From: Struthio camelus
Lineage: Eukaryota > Chordata > Aves > Struthioniformes > Struthionidae
Length of the DNA: 64,000 nt
Reading direction: 5' to 3'
Assembly: GCF_040807025.1 (NCBI RefSeq)
Contig: NC_090967.1
Coordinates: 5,751,001-5,815,000, forward strand
Under the pieces are notes generated by a model, which did no database searches, had not been told where the DNA came from, and worked only from the letters and a program-made list of their open reading frames with translations. Below are positions 56,928 to 64,000 of this stretch, piece by piece (the first letter of the stretch is position 1; every line of letters starts with the position of its first letter). Made by a program: the position numbers and the translations under genes.

Positions 56928-58401
56928 AAAACAAGGCATCCATCCGGTGAAGCAACATCACCAGAAACCGTGAGCGGAGAGCGCACTAAACACGGCTGTG
57001 ATTTCGGTGTTCACCCCCTGCCAGCTGCGTTGTGATCTGCAGGTAGAGTAGGGTGAACATCTGCATTACTGCTTTGCTGCTGCAGAAGGCTAGAAGCTGC
57101 CCCCGCAGAGGTAAATCCCAGAGCCAGGCAGCCTTCCTACGGTCCCGGTTGCACCATGCAGGGAGCATGAGGGAGCTCCAAGTGAGCACCGTCGGACAGA
57201 GACTAGCCCAAAAGCTGCAGTGAGGACTTTGCTGTGCCCCCCACCTGGAGAGCTAACGGTGGTTTGTGACTAGAAGGGGGTCAGAAAAGAAAACTTGAAG
57301 GTCCTTTTTCAGTCTGTGCTACAAACTTGTTTTGTGCCTGGGTGCTTTCTCGCGGTCTTCTGTGATCTAGCTCAGGTTGGGAACATCTATTCACCTTTCC
57401 TGGGCTGGTGCGACTAGCCCACTCAGCTCACTAGCTTTTTCTTCAGAGACAGAACATTGGAATTGTTCACCTGCTTTTATTACCTAGCTGATGTCCAACA
57501 TGTGAGGGGCCGCAGGCAGCCTGGAACAAAGTCAGGCTGTGCGAGCCTGTACGAGCAAACGTGGAGCTGGGACTGTGGAGCTCTGAGGTCTTCCTCAAAC
57601 GTGAGCCATGGTGTGCGCTCCCCAGAGAGGGCATTGGCTCTCCTCTGAGCCAATCCCTAATTCTTCTGTTGTGTGTGTGTGCTGAAATCACTCTCTTTTT
57701 TATTTGCTTTATAAGGTGATAAGCTTTTCCTACAAGGTGTTGTTTCCAGAATGATGTCATACTGCTGAATGAGCCGTTTGCTGACAAGGGCGTTTTGCAA
57801 CCAGAATGCTCTGGAGCAAGAAATCCAAGCGTACGATGGTCATCAGCTAGGAAGCAATGTGGATCGGCGTAGGGCATCCTGCTTGGACTTCTTGGCTGCA
57901 GACTCAGAGAGCCAGCAGGAGATGTCTTTGGTTGACTGGCTTCTAATAGATCTTACCACGTTTGCTTTCTTTCTTACAACAGCTTTGTCTATCTGGGAGT
58001 CTATGCCCCCCTCTTTTCTTCCTCCTCTACTCCTTAAGTCCTCCAAACTGTTAGTAAATGAAGTGGGATTTTTGGACAGCATCCATCTGGCAGGCTGAGA
58101 GCCCTCCACATTTTCCTGACTTGCAAATCAAAGCTGACCTTAAGCAAAGGTGATGGAGAACCCACCCTCTTTTACAGTGTCTCTGAAGGGCTCCCCAGGC
58201 TTCAATCAGAAAAATGCAGCTGTGGATCTGGTACAGGGGAATGGCTGGAATTTCCTGCCTGCTCAGAGCCACGAGTTGGGAGCAGCCGTTGCCCTTGTTG
58301 CCTTTCTTGGAGGCATGTGCAGGCACATGCCTTGGGGGAGCAGAGTTTAGTCTGAAAACAAAAGGCTCTCAGTGAATAGCAGGCAGGTCCTACGTCAGGG
58401 T
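56928..58401. other. Intergenic sequence, no gene recognised
   Basis: Moderate-GC unique sequence. Short ORFs on both strands carry no recognisable domain. Confidence 0.35.
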
Positions 58402-58620
58402 TCACTGCCTCTTGTACCATCGGCTCCTTAGATTGATGACGGACAGGCTCCTGAAGCAGCGGGGAAGAATTCCTGGTATGCGCTTCCTGCTCGAGGAGAC
58501 AACGTTCCTGAGCTCGCCCTTGTGGTAGGCAATGCTTTGCCTTCGTATTTCCTGCCGCTGCCTGTCCCTTAGCTCCTCAGCGTGGTACTTCAGCAGCACT
58601 TTTGTTCTGCGGTAACTCAT
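58402..58620 (-). CDS. Small basic ORF of unknown function (72 aa)
   Basis: From ATG at 58618-58620 (context CAGACAATGAG, A at -3) the frame reads MSYRRTKVLLKYHAEELRD, continues with RQRQEIRRQSIAYHKGELRN and SSSRKRIPGILPRC, and ends RSRWYKRQ. The composition (Arg, Lys, Glu, Gln, helical in the first half) and codon choice look more protein-like than the neighbouring ORFs. The frame stays open upstream to 58680, and an in-frame CAG just before ACAATG could be an acceptor. I do not recognise the protein. It may be a small gene, a terminal exon, or chance. Confidence 0.3.
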   Translation of the reverse strand: MSYRRTKVLLKYHAEELRDRQRQEIRRQSIAYHKGELRNVVSSSRKRIPGILPRCFRSLSVINLRSRWYKRQ

Positions 58621-61600
58621 TGTCTGGCTCCGGCCTTTCAAGAGGTATAAATAGACATGAAGCGCATACCTCTGCTGCACATTTGAGTTTTCTCAGCTGG
58701 TTCCCAGTTATCCCGTTGTGAATTGTAGAGTGCTTCTTATTCTCTGAACAGCGTCATGGATCAGGCCTTCTTGGGCTCAGTGAAAGTCTGCCATTGGCTT
58801 GCTGGACGTTCCTTCTGTGCCTACGTGCCACTTCTCGGTGTGATGGAACCTCTGGTCCTGGAGCAACGTTCTGTGTGTGCACAACCCTTCCCTAAGTCAT
58901 GTGCCTGGACTGTGCACTTAGGTGACTAATTTCCTCCTGATTGGTGCAGAAGATAGATGAGTGCCTGGGCTCAGACGGAAGCAAGCAGCACAGCCTGGTT
59001 CTTCTCTGATCCTGCAGACCTGGAAGTGCCCAGGAAGAGCAGGGTGGACTGTAGAGGCAGAAATCTTTCTGTGCCAGTGTTTGCTGTGGGTCTCTGTGGC
59101 AGCGTGTAGCATTGTTCTAACGGTGTTTGTCTGATTCCTTCATGAGTGATGGGCGGCACCGCGTGGCCTCCCCTTGCCCGGAGCAGGAGATCATCCTGCA
59201 GCCTTGTGATTGCAACCAGGCACCCTTTGGTCTTCATCCCTGGTGGAGGCTCATGGTGGGCTCCTGGCTGGCAAAGCTGCAGCCAGCTCCCAGATCTACC
59301 AGGGCTTGGCAGCCCGTGCACGTGCCCTCCCCGCTGCCCGTCCCGCGGCTCAGCATCGCAGCCTGCACGTAGGGCTGGTGACCGTGTTCCCCACGGCTGC
59401 CTGTGCTCTCTTTACTTCTTCTCCTCGTGGTGTGTTTGTGTTAGGGTCATTTAGCTCTCCATCTGGCAAGCAAATTTCCAGTGGTCTATGATGACTTTGT
59501 TTCTGGAGAACCTCTACAAAACACAGGCTTTATCTGAGAAAATCCAAACCTTGCCTGAAACCTGTTGTTCACTGGAATTCTCCGTCTGGCCAAGCAGCAT
59601 AAATATTTATGTGATATCGTGGCGGCGCGACGGTGCTGAGCACGTACCGGGCAGGTGCAGCGTGCGCATGCGTACACGGTCCCCGGCAGCAGGTGCAGAT
59701 TGGAGGGGAATGGGGTTGGGGCTTAGTCTTTAAATTTCTCTGCGTTTCTGGTTAGACTAATATCAATCTCGCATGATTCTTTTAACTTGGAAACTTTCAT
59801 TCTCCTGCCTCATCCGAAATTGTACCTTGCTTTAAACAAGACATCTAGACGCTTGTTAAATCGCACAGTTTTAGGGAGCTTTCTGCATTCTCCTTCTCCT
59901 GGAGCATCTCCTGGACTCCCCATCCCAGGGCCCCCTTCCCCTGGCTCTATTCCCTGCTCATCCCGCTGGGCCCAGCTTCCAGTTCTTGCAGCCTGAATCT
60001 GAGCTACCTGCCCCGTGGCGCTGAACTCAGCGGCTCTCGTGAGCGTTGCAGTTGTAGCTAAAGCCACTTCTCAAGATAAAATACTAGATGTTACCGTGTC
60101 TCGTCTGCTGAGTTCCCTCATGTTTGGAGCCTTGTGCAACGGCGCCCAGGTGACTTGAGGAGTCTCAAGTCTCCTGGGCTCAATGCGCACTGTTCCAGGG
60201 GAGCAAAACGGGCCTGAAAGCCCCAGACTGGGGATAACTGCCAGCTTTTGGAAAGTCAGGTTGGGGCCTGGGAAGGGTGTGAGGAGATCAGGAGCTTGTG
60301 AAGGGTTTGCATGCATGTGGCATGCTCGGAGCAGGAGGCTGCAAGAGCTGGAAGCAGCACAGTCCTGATGTGACACGGCAGAGACGCAGCCTGGGATTGA
60401 GGAACACGTGGAGCGTTACGCTTGGTTTTGTCAGAGGGGGAACAGAGAACATTTCCTAGAAAGGTGGAGGTGGAAAATGAGAACTTCCACCACCGATTAT
60501 CTACACTAGTCGCATCCTAAGCCTTAGGGCTGTTTGGACATGTTGGAGGGGCGAGGTGCTTTCCCTCTTCGAATAGAAAGAGAATTGCAGCATGGAAATG
60601 CTTCTTTGTAAAGCTACTTCTCTCAACAAGCATCACTTGGATCTCACCCAGGCTGAGCTTGTTGGCTGCTCTTCGCACAGATGATGATTTCAAGGCATTG
60701 CAGCATCTTTGTGTTTGTGGAAAGGGAAATGCCATGTTGAAGCTGTAAAGCAGCGTGACCAGAGGACAGACCAAAGCCTTAGCATCACCACTGCGTATTA
60801 ATCCATCCGTCGTGGGCGTGAGTGCCAGGAAAGATGCTTGTCGCAAGCAGGGGACTTTCTTATGCTTAAAGAATCGATGTAGAGGAGCTCTTCTAGGCAG
60901 TGGCTGAGAGAACACGTCAGGCAAGATTTCTATTTTTGGTGACTGGATCTGAGTAATTTCTTGTGCTGTGTGGGTAAAGGAGTCTGGGAATTAAAGTTAA
61001 TCTTTGACAGTGAGTGCAGTAAAGGCAGAAATGTCTTTTCCAAGTGGAACAGAAGTTTCATTTTTGGCAAATGCTGTAAACTTGCAACAAAGGAAGAGAA
61101 ATGTGATTCCTGCCACAGCAGGATAAAAGCGGATTTCTGCTCACCTGATTTCTCTTGTTTGTCTTTTATTTAGAAATGTCTAAAGGTCAAGAAAGATTCC
61201 GCTGTGCAGATTCATCATGACAGCAGTAAGCGCTGGAAAAACATCAGCTGTGACTGTCTGAACGCCCCACGCGGGCAACAGAGGGAAAGCTATCGTTTCT
61301 AATCCCTCCGTGTCCGTTTTTTAATGCTTCTGGAAAAGAGCTAGAAACATGTCCTCATGCTTTCTAGATGTGTCATGAGATGGGACAGAGCAACGCTTCC
61401 TGGCTGGGGCTGCCAGGGCATTGATCTTCAAATGATGAAACCCATGAGCTGCCTTGGAGCCTGGCTGGGTTTCTCCCCTTCACTAAGGATTTCTTTTTTG
61501 CCTTAGCATAGCAATATATTTACAGAAGTGCTAAAGCTGCCTCTGGCAAACAGCTTCCCAGAGCCCAGCCCGAAGGTTTACCTGGCGTTTCACAGGGCAG

Positions 61601-62140
61601 CAGCAGACACAGGGAGCTGCTCCACTCTTTGCCTCTTAGCGTTTGGCTTAAAACGTGCGGTATGAAAGCGTTACCTGTATTGCCTTCCATGCCTAATGTG
61701 CAGTATCGTTCAGCAAATATCCCCTTCCAGCATGCAGCTTTCCCAGCTCGCATGATTTCTGTGAATACCTGAGGTCCGTTGGGCCATCGCGACCCCCCCC
61801 GAGCCAGCCCGCACCGTGACCCGCAGCCCACGCGGAGGCTTTCGGCAGCCCGAGGTGTTTGCCTTGCAGCCTAGCGCCTCTCAACAGCGGGTTGGTAACT
61901 CGCTCCGTGAATCTTGGTGCGGAGGTAGGTCCTTCCCCGTGGGGCTCTGGCCTTCGCGCCAGGCCCTGAGCGCCTTTTGGGAAGCCAGTTGCTCAATAAC
62001 TGGGAGGAACTGGCTGGGCCAACATTTGGAGAGAAGCACTTCCCCTCTTTCCGGTTGCAGTAACAATGGTATAAAAAAGTAACTGGTGCTTCTGCAAACC
62101 TGGGCCACCAGCAAGCACTGGGGAGCGTCTCACTTTTGCA
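58621..62140. other. Intergenic sequence with a TATAAATAG box at 58643
   Basis: A consensus TATAAATAG lies on the plus strand at about 58643-58651, but no convincing plus-strand coding exon follows. The rest is moderate-GC unique sequence with no recognised gene. Confidence 0.3.
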
Positions 62141-62330
62141 GAAAGCAAAGCCCGCCGGCGGTCAGCCGGCGCCGCGGGTCCGAGCGGGAAGGCGCGCTGC
62201 GGGCGAGAGCGGAGCGGGCAGCGCCCGCGGCCGGGCGCCGAAGCCAGCGCAGTGAAGGCGCCGCGGAGCCGCGGCTGCTGGGGGCCGGGCGCACGCCGCA
62301 GCGCCCGGCCGGCTTCGCTTGCTTCCCCGG
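62141..62330. promoter_or_regulatory. Unassigned CpG-rich islet
   Basis: About 190 bp of dense CpG (GCGCCGCGGGTCCGAGCGGG and similar) between AT-richer flanks, with the appearance of a small promoter CpG island. No start exon could be assigned on either strand. Confidence 0.3.
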
Positions 62331-64000
62331 TGCCTTGGCAAGCCCGGCTCAGGTTGCTTTACCAGATTGGTGATTGCAGTTGGCTTGCGTCTCATGGGGA
62401 AGTAGGTAATATTCATGTTCCCCTTCTCATCCCGTTCGGTATTTAGCCTCAGCACGCGCAGCGTGGTTTCTCTCTGCAGCGCGGGCTCTACCGGGGCGGT
62501 TTGCGTAGGCGGACGCGTGCGGGGTGGCAGCTCTCTGCAGTAATGCGGCACGGGCAGAGGCGGGGAGGGAGGAGGGTCAGCGCGGAGGTGTTTGCTCAGG
62601 CCGGTCCACGTGGAAGCCAGTTTTGCAAAATGGACTCGTACGGCTTGCACCCGCTGCCGTTTGGCTGCCACCCGCTGCAGACCTCCGGGCGCAGAGGCAC
62701 CCACCGTCGTGAGCCCCCGGTGGGTTTGATGGACTTTCTAGACGTCCGCAAGCATCCGCGACGTCCCCTGCTGCTGGGCTCTCTGCCGGACCGCGTCTAA
62801 CCCACAGGGGAAGAAGGAGAAGGCATAAAGATCGTGGAAACCTTTCTAGACCCAACAGCGCATGCTCTGAACTTTTGCTAGACTCTACCAGCCTTTTTAG
62901 CCGCTGGCCTCAGCGTGATGCTTTACTGAGCCGCTGTTTTAATCATCAGAATTGCCCCAGTTTGCAGGCGGGAAGCAGGCAGACACCTCCCCTGCTTGCT
63001 GCCGCTCGACGCGGAGCGCTTGTGCCAGGGGCCTCTGCTCTTCCTCCGTGCCCGCATTGACTGCTGTCCAAGGGCCGCAGCTCCCAGGCCACCTGCGGTC
63101 CCATGGCCCGTGCGCTGCTTAATCACAGCTCCAGGGCTGTGCCAAGTAGGTGAAAGTTGTGCTGCGACTGTATCGTTTTGAGGGATGCACACCAGAACTG
63201 TTAGCATTAAATGGAGGGGAAATTGCTTTCCGCTGGGAAGGAGCGTTGGATAAATCTGACCTCCTGGCACAAAACCACTGTGTACGAGGGGCTGAGCGAG
63301 GACCGAAGGAAGCGCAGCACACTGCGGATGCGTGCCGCCGAGTCTGTGTAATCCCGGGCCAGGATGAGGCATCTTGCAGGCTGGTGAGGACACGCTGGGA
63401 AATTTCATAACAGGTCAGTCGGCATTCACAAATGCCGCTATTAAAACACAACAAGTTTTATTGCCCTTGCTGGACTGTAAATCTCCAACTTCAACGACTG
63501 GCGCCTTTCGGAAGAAAACATCCGGCTTCAGCAAACTTTGATGCTCCCTGAGCGCTGGCCACCGTGCGTCACTTGTGGATAGGGCTTGCAACAAGCAAAG
63601 CGCCCGCAGTTAGAAAATGCGTTGCAAAACCCGAACGCAAGGATTGAGCGCGTGCCTTGCCTTGCTCGAGGCACGGGCACTTCAGGCCTCGCCATGCGGT
63701 TGCCGATGGGCTTCTTGCTACCCCGCAGGTGCAGAGGCAGCTCCGCTTCGGGCGAGCGTGTTTGCCACCCTGCCGGGGCAGGCTGGGGAGGTGCCCACCG
63801 GGGCGTACCGGGGACCCGGAGGTGCTCGGAGCGGGGCTGGATGGAGCGATGGTGCTGCCCCTCGGCTCTTCCTGCTGGTGGAGCTGTGGAAATGCCGTCG
63901 CTGGGAGGTTTGGGTTGGCTTTCACCCCCGGGTATGTTTTGGAGGGGTTTTGGCCCCTTGATCCTCATGGAGGATCAATGCGCCCTCCTCTCTTCTTCCC
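62331..64000. other. Right edge, no gene recognised
   Basis: Mixed-composition sequence. Plus-strand ORFs at 62501-62800 and 63617-63961 have no domain I recognise. The next conserved gene presumably lies beyond the window. Confidence 0.3.

Noticed and set aside
58643-58810. Plus-strand gene from the TATAAATAG box at 58643
   Set aside because: The first ATG (58756) opens a short frame with no recognisable protein; the box may be chance.
62501-62800. 99-codon plus-strand ORF in CpG-rich sequence
   Set aside because: No recognisable domain, and overlapping frames on both strands are equally open.

Overview
The window is vertebrate nuclear DNA and almost certainly avian. It has spliced genes with GT-AG introns, several of them very short, in extremely GC-rich sequence full of C/G homopolymers and GC-rich minisatellites, as on bird microchromosomes. 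A CR1-type LINE 3' end lies near 56.9 kb. Gene order (RAB3A, PDE4C, JUND, LSM4, PGPEP1) matches human 19p13.11. No species call is possible from the sequence alone.

Layout. Positions 13-548 (-) hold two coding exons of RAB3A, which runs off the left edge; a candidate CRE/GC-box promoter lies near 2.2-2.36 kb. Positions 4342-11823 (-) hold PDE4C. All 15 coding exons of a long UCR1+UCR2+catalytic isoform were placed, and they sum to exactly 775 codons plus a stop. A TATA-driven non-coding first exon is proposed at about 14.1-14.34 kb. Two further exons (14938-15134 and 15915-15956) splice in phase with the UCR1 exon and would give a second N-terminus. Positions 17745-21111 (-) hold a five-exon gene for a mucin-like type I membrane protein (signal peptide, 272-codon Ser/Pro/Ala repeat exon, transmembrane segment, short tail, poly(A) signal). 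It occupies the interval where I recall IQCN lying in human. Positions 24057-25058 (-) hold single-exon JUND with an octamer/CRE/CCAAT/GC-box promoter.

Positions 26.57-27.86 kb are a large minisatellite. The composition changes abruptly from GC-rich to AT-rich near 29.4 kb. Positions 31473-37294 (-) hold LSM4 in five exons, and 38215-49107 (+) hold PGPEP1 in five exons (209 codons, catalytic Glu85/Cys149/His168 conserved), probably with a long 3' UTR to about 52.2 or 55.3 kb. From 55.3 kb to the right edge I recognise only the CR1 fragment, some unassigned CpG-rich patches and one small basic ORF (58402-58620, -).

The genes are functionally unrelated: synaptic vesicle GTPase, cAMP breakdown, AP-1 transcription factor, U6 snRNP/mRNA-decay ring subunit, and pyroglutamyl peptidase. 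They form a conserved neighbourhood rather than an operon. Minisatellites, several with units near 39 bp, sit inside or beside most of them. Exon boundaries come from reading frame, splice dinucleotides, phase agreement and knowledge of the protein families. Untranslated exons, transcription starts and poly(A) sites are inferences.
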